Shown: positions 25,501 through 32,122 of the stretch, in pieces
Layout of the letters: each line of letters starts with the position of its first letter
Position numbering within the stretch: position 1 is the first letter of the stretch
NCBI GenBank assembly: GCA_030532905.1
Contig: JAUNKE010000028.1
Span: 1-32,122, forward strand
Length of the DNA: 32,122 nucleotides
Source: Peptostreptococcaceae bacterium
GTDB taxonomy: Bacteria > Bacillota > Clostridia > Peptostreptococcales > Filifactoraceae
Direction: 5' to 3'
Made by a program: the position numbers and the translations under genes
The notes under the pieces: model-generated
What the model saw: only the letters and a program-made list of their open reading frames with translations
Databases searched by the model: none
What the model was told of the DNA's origin: nothing

Positions 25501-28192
25501 AGACCCTGAAAACTACTATGGACACAATGTGGTCGAAAAATTGGTAAACGCGGGCGAAGGCTCAAGTGTATGGGTAATTGCACCGAAACTTTGGGCGTTA
25601 TCATCCGATGATTACAAAACGGATACAAGCAAAGAAATTGATGAATTGATTGACAAATTGCTTTCATCGCAAGGAAAAGACGGTCTATGGAATGAATTTG
25701 ATCTTCCGTACGATACAACAGGAAGTGCGATTTATGCATTGGCACCTTATTATGACCGAGTCGAAGTTCGTGAGGCGATCGGCTCAGCGATGGATACCAT
25801 TTCAAAAAATCAATTGGAAAACGGGGATTTGACTGCTCATCCCGGAAATATAAACAGCCTCGTGATGGTTGCCGGCGGACTTTGGAGCATTGACTCCGAT
25901 TATCTCAACGATCCGCAATTTGTAAAAGGAAAGAATACCTTCCTACATGCAATGAAATTGTATGATGTGCCGAATCAGCCGCTACTACGATGGCAAATCG
26001 GAAAAGATATCGGTTTTGATATGGCAACCGAGCAGGGATTGCGTGCACTCATCACTTATTTCAACATGAGTGAAGACAAAAACAGAGTGTTTGACTATCG
26101 CGGAACGCCGAAGCGACCTATTGACAAAGACGCACTCACTATCGAAAGCATCGACAAGATTGACGACATCGTCGTACCTTTCGGCACAAAACGAGAAGAG
26201 ATTGCATTGCCGGCAAAAGCGACGCTGAACCTGTCCGACAAAACCAAGGTCGAAGTCGATTTGACATGGGCGGATTCCGAGCCAAGCTATGACGGGGCAA
26301 AAGCGGGCGAATATCTGTTTACGGCACAATATGAATTACCGGCAGGCGTACAAGGCGCAAAACAGCCGATTTGGGTAAAAGTCATCGTTGAAGATGGAGC
26401 AACCATCATCGACAGTATTCAGGAGATTTTACCGATCGAAGTTGAAAAGGGAACGGAAGAAGCAGCGGCGATAGCAAAACTTCCAAAGACTACCCTTATC
26501 AAAGACAACAAAGGAAATTTCCACAGCGTTACATTAAGCTGGATGCTCGAAAATTATGATAAGGACAAAGTAGGCGAGTATAAGGCTGTTGGAACATTTG
26601 ATTTGCCAAACGGCGTCGAGCAAAGCAATCCGGCAACGGAATTGGCAGTGAAAACGGCTGTTAAAATCGTCGATGCCAATCCGCAAAATCCGGTAGATAA
26701 AGAGGCTCTTAAAAAACTGATTGAAGATATCGAAAAAGATATGCCAATCAAGGATGAATACACCGAGGAGAGCTACGAGAATTTTGAAAAGGCACTCGCG
26801 GAGGCAAAAAAAGTAGCGGATGACGACAACGCATCGCAAGACCAAATTAACCAAGCGCTTGTCGATTTGAAAAATGCAAAAGCGGGACTAAAGAAAAAAC
26901 TCGACAGCAAAGCATTGCAAGAACAAATTGAGAAAGCAAAAACAAAACTTGCCGACAAAGCAAAATATGAAGAAGCGGGCGTTAAAAAGTTGGAAGAGGA
27001 GTTGGCAAAAGCTGAAACTCTGCTACAAAATCCGTCTGCAACCCAAGCTCAGCTTGATGAACAAGCCAAAGCGCTTGAAGCGGCGATTGCAGCATTGAAA
27101 GAAAAATCAGGCGGCGGCTCCGGTGGCGGCGGTGGAGGAGGAGGAAGTTCTCCATCCAACATCAGCGTTCACTTTACGCTAAAATCCATTGAGCGCGGCG
27201 GAACCGCTGAGCAAATCTGGATTAGTCGAACCCGATACACCATTCCGGAGAACAGCAAAGTGAGATATGTGTTTGAAAAAGCATTGAATGAGCACAATAT
27301 CGAATTCCAAAATCCAAGCGGAAACTATGTAAGTACTATTAAATCACCGGTTGACGGAAAATGGTTCGGCGAGTTCGACAACGGGCCGAATAGCGGATGG
27401 ATGTATATGGTCAATGGAACACATCCACTATTAGGACTAAATGAATATACGCTAAAAGATAGAGACGAAATCGTATGGCATTACACCAACGACTACACCA
27501 AAGAAGAAGGCTCTGACAAATGGAATCCTCCGGGTGGCTCAGGCGGCACCGGCGGTGGTGGAGGCGGTACAACCGGCACCGGTCAAAAGAATGAGACAAC
27601 GATAAACGACAACAAAACGCCGCTCGGACAAGCGGAAGATAAAAAACCGGAAGGATTTGTCGATGTCGCAACGGACAAATGGTATGCGAAAGCAATTCAA
27701 GCGCTTGCACAAAAAGGATTGCTCAAAGGTAGAGCCGAAAATCATTTCGGACCGAATGACAAAATAACGAGAGCCGAATTTGTGGCGATTCTTGCGCGAA
27801 TTGACGGAATAAATATCGAAGAGCAAGAAGGTATGACATTCAGCGATGTGAAAAAAGGCACATGGTACTACCACTCCATTGCATGGGCGACTGCAAACAA
27901 TATTGCAAAAGGCTACGGCAAAGAGTTCAGACCGAATGCTTTCATCACAAGAGAAGAAATGGCGGCAATGCTGCTCAGCTACAGTCGATACAACAATAAA
28001 ATCAAATTGGAAAGCAAAATGGATGAAAAACCATTTGCAGACCAGAACAAAATCAGCCCTTGGGCAAAAGAATCGGTAATGATGATGCAAAAAGCCGGTA
28101 TTGTCGGTGGCAAAGAAAACAATCGCTTTGCACCGAAAGACAATGCAACCAGAGCCGAAGTTGCAGAAATGATTTACCGAATGGTTGGCTAA
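19529..28192 (+). CDS. Giant SLH-anchored surface protein with DUF4430 and alpha/alpha-toroid modules
   Basis: 2887 aa; TAGGAGG 4 nt before the ATG; signal peptide cut near SFA-QT (about 33). Approximate modules: DUF4430 (37-152, SGWTYHVWD); alpha/alpha-toroid-like helices (160-447 and 467-984); PEGA-like domain (987-1067); BspA-type leucine-rich repeats (1070-1267); MucBP-like segment (1297-1417); two beta domains, the second Big_2-like (1417-1585); a divergent DUF4430-like domain (1586-1709); Ig-like Big_4-type domain (1819-1907); third toroid (1912-2200, DGLWNEFDLPYDTTGSAIYA); two Big_4-type domains (2202-2387); FIVAR-like helices (2389-2525); Gly-rich linker; DUF4430 (2544-2655, SGWMYMVNGTHPLLG); Gly-rich linker; three SLH (2705-2887). 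Controlled by the canonical cobalamin riboswitch. Inference: a wall-bound cobalamin-capture or host-contact protein. The PEGA, MucBP and Big calls are by pattern and less certain than DUF4430, LRR and SLH. Confidence 0.9.
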   Translation: MFTKNRIQSIKKILSLYMVVLMVAGLFPTSSFAQTQNDTVTVTLTVNGQSHRGVLLGEQFTKDEKIVMKKGQTVREMILDYCKKHNVKYGFTGDNYLNSLHGLTEKEYGDLSGWTYHVWDTEKKKYYMPDLGVNEYKLERDENIKFVYQIDNFWWGYEGEKKKAADTAGDLLTKIDKKNMSGYLAAMLYNTGVDVPAAYKNTARSKVAALKESSSLAQYHEVILAVLASGENPYAAWGRNLIAEVAKRDVLNASIDDMIYAIAIVKAGDFKLPAGTSWDVKKVQAALKAKQNADGSFGEGSDIEKVIRTARVYNFVEWEFFSKEWNKVEDYLANQMHDGGGLPASKEDYFATAELVLAMSNRSKDPNGLISYRVTEKWNKLGNPSPYKALMDFYIGTQNGFKRNYLDKKIDPSIEEIGTLAIVRTDKLYNDKQFAGKSLFKFGEVKPPSNTEEGKLWIDKTYEEIVAREKANAAIKEESAYILKRMGEELSDAQIKALEGKIKPDARPFQAYKAVLASITLGNGKEKENIAKVMEEINKAANSRYNSPNSSAWVVIAAYGTKASLSAEKAKHIREKLLAYTLFQPGKDIKPEDKHIYFAGAITLLDEKTAQSNYAKNIEKLIQSKTGDELSKKADYIPNLVTALNLLGEDIFDAKYTSKDGNQLVSMLQAGDIKTDEMFFALASYKLKQQDGSNIFQYSFGKSTDEKIQDTIEKFVDKADLQAYVLKKYDDRDVSAQVAQNKAEVVKKNYKLTPRRDVTLYFNLMAGGENLQNVDGHNLIDGITEKESLNSKVVHINSLLILNSADYKTNPSHPESKETFKSKVLQMKEFRQDGQGQYMLSDVGSAMMALAPYYKAKDAETVKTIDAFLAKLHQSMKNDGTIAPFGQNIQLALPYHSHNQAAIVEGLVYLGIDPHTDVRCIKNGKSLVDGLYTFETKDGFAMKHGDKATADSLYTRAALTALIDYQLYKQNKKQIHDYSDIVKPPSNDKAYDVTFDITPAEAKDAQLLVTEKGKSDAIAADKDVYKLKAGEYTVQASKDGYEKLTKDFTVTAEPSTHVVKLELKKTVESPFEFDKATQTIIGYKNKDVPQELEIPAQIDGIAVKKIGEKAFMYSTTASSSKLNKPITKLTLPEGLETVESMAFQGNTFTEVKIPSSVKEINGGFRMCKQLATVNFAPNSQLEIVGQDAFYDTAIKEIQLPNTVQIIGESAFHSSTLEKINLPEGLKEIQTSAFALTKVQEITLPKNIEKLNLNKAGKEGKNGLFYRTFADDAKKELAFTRVKDESGKATIENTRGVVNPVEVSIKYVNKATKKEIDTMPSIQAVGINKKIVTNFGEYATHKPTIGDGDNKLLMDYKNPYASYKVYSDKETTLAVIGNYFAKNSEWTFDAPDIAGYNKPASVKRTLTNDKEEVVFEYAPTDQKFKLKLDGVGLTSEPKAGELEANTEVQITVTPPANKTLKKLLLNNKEVQPTKDGVLYKYSFKITEDTTVSVEYEDANYNKEIQVQAEKTELKLGEKTKVKVQYRGQDIMLPNKDIVVEFDKELLSLEEKTGEVTAIGSGTVVLSARLKNQPSTKDEVSFDIKPIMVSVRIEDVNETLYKPTQVKIDSLKVKKGVDYYEDITFKNPNAFLAVKNLLQAKGKDTSKQTVLDFDKDGNWMKVIDSLNPKTKYGNNASFMFAVNDTLADKGAGYYEIKDGDAVIIYVTQDWNESDGYVYFEKPQYQVKAGKELSVKLLHQEWNMKDSKPGARTPFKDATLLNDTVVLKDKAGKEIISNDAGEFKVTFAQKGTYHLSAQKIENGVNRISRPYAIVEVTDETNPGLSIRDIDKIQDIQVEKGTERAKLPLPSKVSATLSDNSKTDLTLTWDDAAPPYDAEKGGEYIFEARYDLPANVSGNKPQVTAKVIVKDPTTPPSLDEVLQWAKQKQDVIIEEYASREATKDWWKIAELGSVGKEIKPKDLEFIKENLIKDGELVDNTGLLLKSVLALRAAGIDPENYYGHNVVEKLVNAGEGSSVWVIAPKLWALSSDDYKTDTSKEIDELIDKLLSSQGKDGLWNEFDLPYDTTGSAIYALAPYYDRVEVREAIGSAMDTISKNQLENGDLTAHPGNINSLVMVAGGLWSIDSDYLNDPQFVKGKNTFLHAMKLYDVPNQPLLRWQIGKDIGFDMATEQGLRALITYFNMSEDKNRVFDYRGTPKRPIDKDALTIESIDKIDDIVVPFGTKREEIALPAKATLNLSDKTKVEVDLTWADSEPSYDGAKAGEYLFTAQYELPAGVQGAKQPIWVKVIVEDGATIIDSIQEILPIEVEKGTEEAAAIAKLPKTTLIKDNKGNFHSVTLSWMLENYDKDKVGEYKAVGTFDLPNGVEQSNPATELAVKTAVKIVDANPQNPVDKEALKKLIEDIEKDMPIKDEYTEESYENFEKALAEAKKVADDDNASQDQINQALVDLKNAKAGLKKKLDSKALQEQIEKAKTKLADKAKYEEAGVKKLEEELAKAETLLQNPSATQAQLDEQAKALEAAIAALKEKSGGGSGGGGGGGGSSPSNISVHFTLKSIERGGTAEQIWISRTRYTIPENSKVRYVFEKALNEHNIEFQNPSGNYVSTIKSPVDGKWFGEFDNGPNSGWMYMVNGTHPLLGLNEYTLKDRDEIVWHYTNDYTKEEGSDKWNPPGGSGGTGGGGGGTTGTGQKNETTINDNKTPLGQAEDKKPEGFVDVATDKWYAKAIQALAQKGLLKGRAENHFGPNDKITRAEFVAILARIDGINIEEQEGMTFSDVKKGTWYYHSIAWATANNIAKGYGKEFRPNAFITREEMAAMLLSYSRYNNKIKLESKMDEKPFADQNKISPWAKESVMMMQKAGIVGGKENNRFAPKDNATRAEVAEMIYRMVG

Positions 28193-28220
28193 ATCCAATC
28201 AACGAAAGAAATCTTCAAAA

Positions 28221-28410
28221 CGGATTTTGATTTAAAATCCGGAATATGAATTCAAATATCACAGCGGTATTTTGTGAACAATGCAAAATCGGAGCAATGC
28301 TCTTTGGCAGCCGACACCTTGGATGTCAAAAAAACAAAGAGTATTGCCTGCTGAGTCACAAAATGCTGAAATGCGAAAACCTTGCCAATAGGCATGCGTA
28401 ATACGCAAGG
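28221..28410 (+). ncRNA. Candidate structured RNA downstream of the giant gene
   Basis: No coding potential, but dense pairing: an 8-bp hairpin (28221-28228 with 28234-28241); a long-range stem ATTTTGTGA (28269-28277) with TCACAAAAT (28356-28364), extended by CAGC (28262-28265) with GCTG (28365-28368) across a 3-nt bulge; inside it a 13-bp stem GCAATGCTCTTTG (28294-28306) with CAAAGAGTATTGC (28335-28347), one G-U; then two small hairpins, TGCC-AATA-GGCA (28383-28394) and TGCGT-AAT-ACGCA (28395-28407). A strong terminator follows at 28447. It could be a separate small RNA or the 3' UTR of the giant mRNA. I recognise no family. No clear promoter was found. Confidence 0.4.
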
Positions 28411-28446
28411 AATTCAAAGATGCAAACAACTTAAAACCCTTTCAAC

Positions 28447-28487
28447 AAAACGACAGCGAGTCTTGCTGTCGTTTTGTGCTTTTTAAG
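28447..28487 (+). terminator. Strong intrinsic terminator
   Basis: AAAACGACAGC (28447-28457) pairs perfectly with GCTGTCGTTTT (28465-28475) around a 7-nt loop, followed by GTGCTTTTT. It lies 255 nt after the giant gene's stop, so it ends either that mRNA or the structured RNA before it. Confidence 0.88.
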
Positions 28488-28526
28488 GGGGATTTTATTA
28501 GGATACGGAAACTTTGATTTTCACTT

Positions 28527-28571
28527 TGTAGGGAACGGTGACCCCACCGTTCCGCTGTCCCAACGGGACAG
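28527..28571 (+). repeat. Intergenic two-hairpin repeat, short form, copy 3
   Basis: First stem GGAACGGTG 28532-28540 with CACCGTTCC 28545-28553, loop ACCC. Second stem CTGTCCC 28555-28561 with GGGACAG 28565-28571, loop AAC. Opposite orientation to the copies near 600 and 860. Confidence 0.85.
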
Positions 28572-28725
28572 GTAAATCTCTTTGCTTGAAAATCGGGTTA
28601 GGTCTAGAATCCCACCATTCTTTGATTCATCCCTTGTAGGGAACGGTGACAGTAGGTTACGGACATACAATCTCCCTACGGTCGTTTCATATCTCCTCAA
28701 CCCATACATTGAAATCTACCGGAAA
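28572..28725 (+). repeat. Intergenic repeat, rearranged long-form pieces
   Basis: 28572-28610 matches the right end of the long form (TTTGCTTGAAAATC then GGTTAGGTCTAGAA and CCCACC). 28634-28725 matches the left end and the cruciform module read in reverse (GTAGGGAACGGTGACAGTAG, then GGACATACAATCTCCC and CAACCCATACATTG). The two halves are in swapped order relative to the copy at 843-1002, which suggests neighbouring copies that lost their junctions, or a rearranged copy. Confidence 0.75.
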
Positions 28726-28745
28726 TTTTTATTTTAAATACGAAG

Positions 28746-28806
28746 ACTGTGATTACCTCGTTGTAGGGAACGGTGATCCCACCGTTCCGCTGTCCCATAG
28801 GGACAG
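28746..28806 (+). repeat. Intergenic two-hairpin repeat, short form, copy 4
   Basis: First stem GGAACGGTG 28767-28775 with CACCGTTCC 28780-28788. Second stem CTGTCCC 28790-28796 with GGGACAG 28800-28806, loop ATA. Its flank (TGTGATTACC then GTTGTAGGG) is shared with the copy at 1577-1639. Confidence 0.85.
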
Positions 28807-28928
28807 AAAAATAGCTGTCTCAAAAATTTGCTTGGCTTTGTAATCCTGCGTTGCGGCGTTCGTGTGGAACAGTAAAATCCACAAAATCCAAACTGTGATT
28901 TACATGTAATTGAAATTCAATTTATCTA

Positions 28929-28957
28929 TTCACCTAAGAGATTTTTTGTAATATAAT
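28929..28957 (+). promoter_or_regulatory. Possible promoter of the type I restriction-modification operon
   Basis: TTCACC (28929-28934), 17 nt, perfect TATAAT (28952-28957). The leader would be about 85 nt. A second TATAAT at 28995-29000 lacks a good -35. The rest of 28807-28928 shows nothing I recognise. Confidence 0.5.
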
Positions 28958-29050
28958 AGAAACAGTAAGAAAATAAAAAATAAGGTCAACACTATATAAT
29001 CCATTGAAGTAATAATATGAAAAATTTTTAATAAAGGAGAGGGAAGCATT

Positions 29051-30631
29051 ATGGCAGACAATACGGGGCAATCGAACGGAGGAATTCAGCGAGCGGAGTT
29101 ACACCGCAAGATATGGGCAATTGCAGATGAAGTTCGCGGTGCAGTAGATGGATGGGATTTTAAGCAATATATTTTGGGAATCCTGTTTTACCGATTTATT
29201 TCAGAAAATATGACAGAGTTTTTTAATTTAGCAGAGCATGAAGCCGGTGATTTGGAATTTGATTATGCAAAAATTACGGATGAAGAAGCAGAACAGGATT
29301 TTAAACCCAATACGGTAGAAGAAAAAGGCTTTTTTATATTACCTAGTCAGTTGTTTGTCAATGTGGTGAAGACAGCTCGAAAAAACGAGAACCTAAATAC
29401 CGATTTAGCGAATATCTTTAAATCGATCGAAGCGAGTGCTATCGGTTTTAATTCCGAAGACGATATCAAAGGATTGTTTGAGGATGTGGACACGACAAGT
29501 AATCGTTTAGGCGGCTCGGTTAAAGAAAAAAACGAGCGATTGACAAGGATTCTTGAGGGGATTGCAGGAATCAACTTTGGAAATTTTAGGGAGAATGAGA
29601 TTGATGCGTTTGGAGATGCTTACGAGTATTTGATTTCTAATTATGCAAGTAATGCAGGTAAATCCGGTGGAGAATTTTTTACGCCACAAACCGTATCAAA
29701 GCTTTTGGCAAGGCTTGTTACGGAAGGTAAAAAGCGTATAAACAAAGCCTACGATCCTACATGCGGCAGCGGATCTTTGCTTCTTCAAATGAAAAAGCAA
29801 TTTGAAGAGCATATTATAGATGAAGGATTTTTCGGACAGGAAATCAATATGACCAACTTTAACTTGGCTCGTATGAACATGTTTTTACACAATGTAAATT
29901 ACAATAATTTTTCCATCAAGCGTGGTGATACATTACTTCAACCTTTACACAATCATGAAAAACCTTTTGATGTTATCGTTTCAAATCCTCCGTACTCTAT
30001 CAAATGGGTCGGGGATGCAGATCCTACACTCATCAACGATGAACGATTTGCACCGGCGGGCAAATTGGCGCCGAAATCTTATGCCGATTTTGCCTTTATC
30101 ATGCATTCTTTAAGTCATCTATCGAGCAAAGGGCGGGCGGCAATTGTTTGCTTTCCGGGGATTTTCTACCGAAAAGGTGCGGAAAGAACCATTCGTAAAT
30201 ATTTGGTAGATAATAACTTTGTCGAATGTGTTATTGCATTGCCGGATAACTTATTTTTTGGGACATCCATCGCGACTTGTATTCTAGTGATGGCAAAAAA
30301 TAAAACGGAAAACAAAACGCAGTTTATCGATGCAAGTAAAGAATTCAAAAAAGAAACCAACAATAATATTTTAGAAGATAAGAATATCGAAAAAGTCGTT
30401 GCATCATTTATGCAAAAGACTGACGAACCACACTTTTCAAGACTTGTTGATAACGATGAGATTGCAGAGAACGATTATAATCTATCGGTATCGACTTATG
30501 TGGAAAAAGAAGATACGCGCGAAGTAATTGATATAGTACTTTTAAACAAAGAAATAGAAGAGACCGTTACAAAAATTGATAGATTAAGAGCAGCCATCAA
30601 TGAGATTGTAAAGGAGCTTGAAGATGAATAA
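29051..30631 (+). CDS. hsdM: Type I restriction-modification system DNA methyltransferase subunit M
   Basis: 526 aa. An N-terminal helical HsdM domain (about 10-160), then the N6-adenine methyltransferase domain. The S-adenosylmethionine-binding motif is DPTCGSGSL from D235, and the catalytic motif IV is NPPY at 312-315. [16 protein letters not shown] just before motif I is typical of HsdM. Two M subunits and one S subunit methylate the bipartite target; with HsdR they also cut unmodified DNA. The ATG at 29051 has GGAGAGGG upstream. It overlaps the following rhuM gene by 8 nt, so the two are probably translationally coupled. Full length, no sign of decay. Confidence 0.96.
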   Translation: MADNTGQSNGGIQRAELHRKIWAIADEVRGAVDGWDFKQYILGILFYRFISENMTEFFNLAEHEAGDLEFDYAKITDEEAEQDFKPNTVEEKGFFILPSQLFVNVVKTARKNENLNTDLANIFKSIEASAIGFNSEDDIKGLFEDVDTTSNRLGGSVKEKNERLTRILEGIAGINFGNFRENEIDAFGDAYEYLISNYASNAGKSGGEFFTPQTVSKLLARLVTEGKKRINKAYDPTCGSGSLLLQMKKQFEEHIIDEGFFGQEINMTNFNLARMNMFLHNVNYNNFSIKRGDTLLQPLHNHEKPFDVIVSNPPYSIKWVGDADPTLINDERFAPAGKLAPKSYADFAFIMHSLSHLSSKGRAAIVCFPGIFYRKGAERTIRKYLVDNNFVECVIALPDNLFFGTSIATCILVMAKNKTENKTQFIDASKEFKKETNNNILEDKNIEKVVASFMQKTDEPHFSRLVDNDEIAENDYNLSVSTYVEKEDTREVIDIVLLNKEIEETVTKIDRLRAAINEIVKELEDE

Positions 30632-31634
30632 TGAAATCATCATTTATAATACGGAAGATGGTAAAGCAAGGATAAATCTTCAAAAAGAAAATGGAACAGT
30701 ATGGCTCAATCAGATTGAAATTGCTGAGCTTTTTCAAACTACAAAACAAAACATAAGCAAACATATTAAATCCATATTTGCAGATGGAGAACTTGACGAA
30801 AAAGTGGTTGTAAACTATAAGTTGACAACCACTCCTCATGGCGCAATGCCAGACAAATTCCAAACTCAAAAGGTAGCTTATTATTCGCTCGATATGATAT
30901 TAGCAATAGGTTATCGAGTTCGCTCTGTTCGTGGCATTCAATTTAGAAATTATGCAACCACCATTCTCAAAGAATATCTTATAAAAGGGTTTGCAATGGA
31001 TGATGATAGATTAAAGAATTTGGGTGGAGGAAACTATTTCAAAGAACTTTTGGATAGAATTCGGGATATCCGATCCAGCGAAAAAGTATTCTATCGCCAA
31101 GTGCTGGATTTGTTTGCGACCAGTGTGGATTATAACAAAAACAGTACAGAGGCGAAACTGTTTTTTGCGACGGTTCAAAACAAAATGCACTATGCAGTCC
31201 ATCATCATACAGCGAGCGAATTGATTTATTATCGAGTAGATAGCGAAAAAGATTTTATGGGTTTAAAAATATTTAAGGGAGACTTGCCGACGATAGGCGA
31301 AGCAAAAATTGCAAAAAATTATTTGACAGAAAAAGAACTTAAAAGTTTAAATAATTTGGTTTCGGGATATTTGGACTTTGCAGAGAGACAAGCGACAAAA
31401 GAAATACCGATGACTATGAAAGATTGGTTATCTCATATTGATAAAATTTTGCAAGCTACGGGTGAAGATGTTTTAACGGACAATGGGAGAGTTTCAAAAG
31501 AGCAAATGATAGAAAAAGTTGAAAAAGAATACAAAAAATATAGTTCTAAAACTCTTACTCAAGTTGAAAAAGATTATTTGGAAGAGATAAAAAAGATAGA
31601 AAGCGTTGTAAAAAAAAGGGGGTGGGAAGATTGA
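30624..31634 (+). CDS. rhuM: RhuM family protein inside the type I R-M locus
   Basis: 336 aa from the ATG at 30624, which has AAGGAG 7 nt upstream; an in-frame TTG at 30618 is less likely. Matches the RhuM (Virulence_RhuM) pattern: an N-terminal winged-helix-like part with [20 protein letters not shown] and [13 protein letters not shown], the [24 protein letters not shown] region (here beginning TTTPHG), [18 protein letters not shown], then a helical C-terminal half with [16 protein letters not shown]. The name comes from a Salmonella pathogenicity island gene, but homologues often lie inside restriction-modification loci. Biochemical function is unknown; DNA binding is plausible from the N-terminus. 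It overlaps hsdM by 8 nt and hsdS by 4 nt, so it is embedded in the operon. Confidence 0.9.
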   Translation: MNNEIIIYNTEDGKARINLQKENGTVWLNQIEIAELFQTTKQNISKHIKSIFADGELDEKVVVNYKLTTTPHGAMPDKFQTQKVAYYSLDMILAIGYRVRSVRGIQFRNYATTILKEYLIKGFAMDDDRLKNLGGGNYFKELLDRIRDIRSSEKVFYRQVLDLFATSVDYNKNSTEAKLFFATVQNKMHYAVHHHTASELIYYRVDSEKDFMGLKIFKGDLPTIGEAKIAKNYLTEKELKSLNNLVSGYLDFAERQATKEIPMTMKDWLSHIDKILQATGEDVLTDNGRVSKEQMIEKVEKEYKKYSSKTLTQVEKDYLEEIKKIESVVKKRGWED

Positions 31635-32122
31635 CTAAAATAGAAGAAATGCTCAAAGGAGTAAAGGTCGAATGGAAAAAGTTGGGAGATTTGTTGGATT
31701 ATGAGCAACCCACAAAATATATTGTTGATTCAACTGATTATAATGATTCATTTTCAACACCTGTTTTGACTGCAGGGCAAACTTTTATTTTAGGTTATAC
31801 GAATGAAAGTCATGGGATTTATCCAGCAAGCAAAAGGAATCCGGTTATTATATTCGATGATTTTACAACAGGTAACCATTGGGTAGATTTTGGATTTAAA
31901 GTAAAATCCTCTGCCATGAAAATTTTAAAACCAAAAGATAAAGATATTAGCCTAAGATATTGTTACCATTATATACAAACAATAAAATTTGATGTTACAG
32001 AACATAAAAGAATATGGATATCTAGTTATTCGCAGATTCATATTCCAATTCCTCCTTTGGAAATTCAAGAAAAAATCGTAGAAACTCTTGACAAATTCAC
32101 AAATTATGTTACGGAATTAAAG
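31631..32122 (+). CDS. hsdS: Type I restriction-modification specificity subunit S (partial, cut by window edge)
   Basis: 164 codons are visible and the frame is open to the right edge. The TTG at 31631 overlaps the rhuM stop and has a strong AGGGGGTGGG just upstream; the next ATG, at 31649, has only a weak site. The visible part is one target-recognition domain: [12 protein letters not shown] start, [15 protein letters not shown], the [13 protein letters not shown] strand region, and the conserved end [20 protein letters not shown] leading into the coupling helix. It recognises one half of the bipartite DNA target. The second recognition domain and probably hsdR lie beyond the window. Confidence 0.92.
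   Translation, partial: MTKIEEMLKGVKVEWKKLGDLLDYEQPTKYIVDSTDYNDSFSTPVLTAGQTFILGYTNESHGIYPASKRNPVIIFDDFTTGNHWVDFGFKVKSSAMKILKPKDKDISLRYCYHYIQTIKFDVTEHKRIWISSYSQIHIPIPPLEIQEKIVETLDKFTNYVTELK

Noticed and set aside
28221..28410. Third cobalamin riboswitch or a known housekeeping RNA
   Set aside because: None of the cobalamin boxes, tmRNA, SRP RNA or RNase P signature sequences could be found; only the pairing is supported.

Overview
The window reads as part of a chromosome from a low- to moderate-GC member of the Bacillota, most likely an anaerobic, host-associated clostridial or tissierellial lineage. This is inferred from the Firmicutes-length RpoB, surface proteins that end in S-layer homology (SLH) domains, an ECF vitamin transporter, cobalamin riboswitches, and FIVAR and BspA-type leucine-rich repeats. 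No rRNA or tRNA was seen, so the genus cannot be fixed.

Layout. The left edge is the trailer end of a CRISPR array (27-432) without cas genes. A 1.1-kb non-coding tract of modular, hairpin-forming repeats follows, and then rpoB-rpoC (1905-9283), which stand alone rather than next to ribosomal protein genes. After a strong terminator come a membrane GGDEF protein (9490-10551), a decayed repeat copy, and an exported protein with a copper-amine-oxidase-type stalk domain (11062-12225).

The centre (12320-28192) is a cobalamin regulon in two units. A short cobalamin riboswitch with a terminator precedes four tightly packed genes: an exported alpha/alpha-toroid protein with SLH anchors, a membrane-anchored DUF4430 protein, EcfT, and one polypeptide that joins two ECF ATPases to a membrane S component. 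A second riboswitch, longer and more canonical, precedes a 2887-residue exported protein that combines DUF4430 domains, alpha/alpha-toroid segments, BspA-like repeats, Ig-like domains, FIVAR and SLH. Alpha/alpha barrel and DUF4430-type beta domain are also the two halves of mammalian intrinsic factor and transcobalamin. I therefore infer a surface cobalamin-capture system that hands vitamin to a dedicated ECF transporter.

The right part holds a candidate structured RNA ending in an 11-bp terminator (28221-28487), more copies of the hairpin repeat, and the start of a type I restriction-modification locus (hsdM, rhuM, hsdS) that runs off the right edge.

Most interesting: (1) the riboswitch-controlled transcobalamin-like capture system; (2) an intergenic repeat family whose second hairpin keeps a 7-bp stem while its sequence changes almost completely; (3) the structured RNA candidate downstream of the giant gene.
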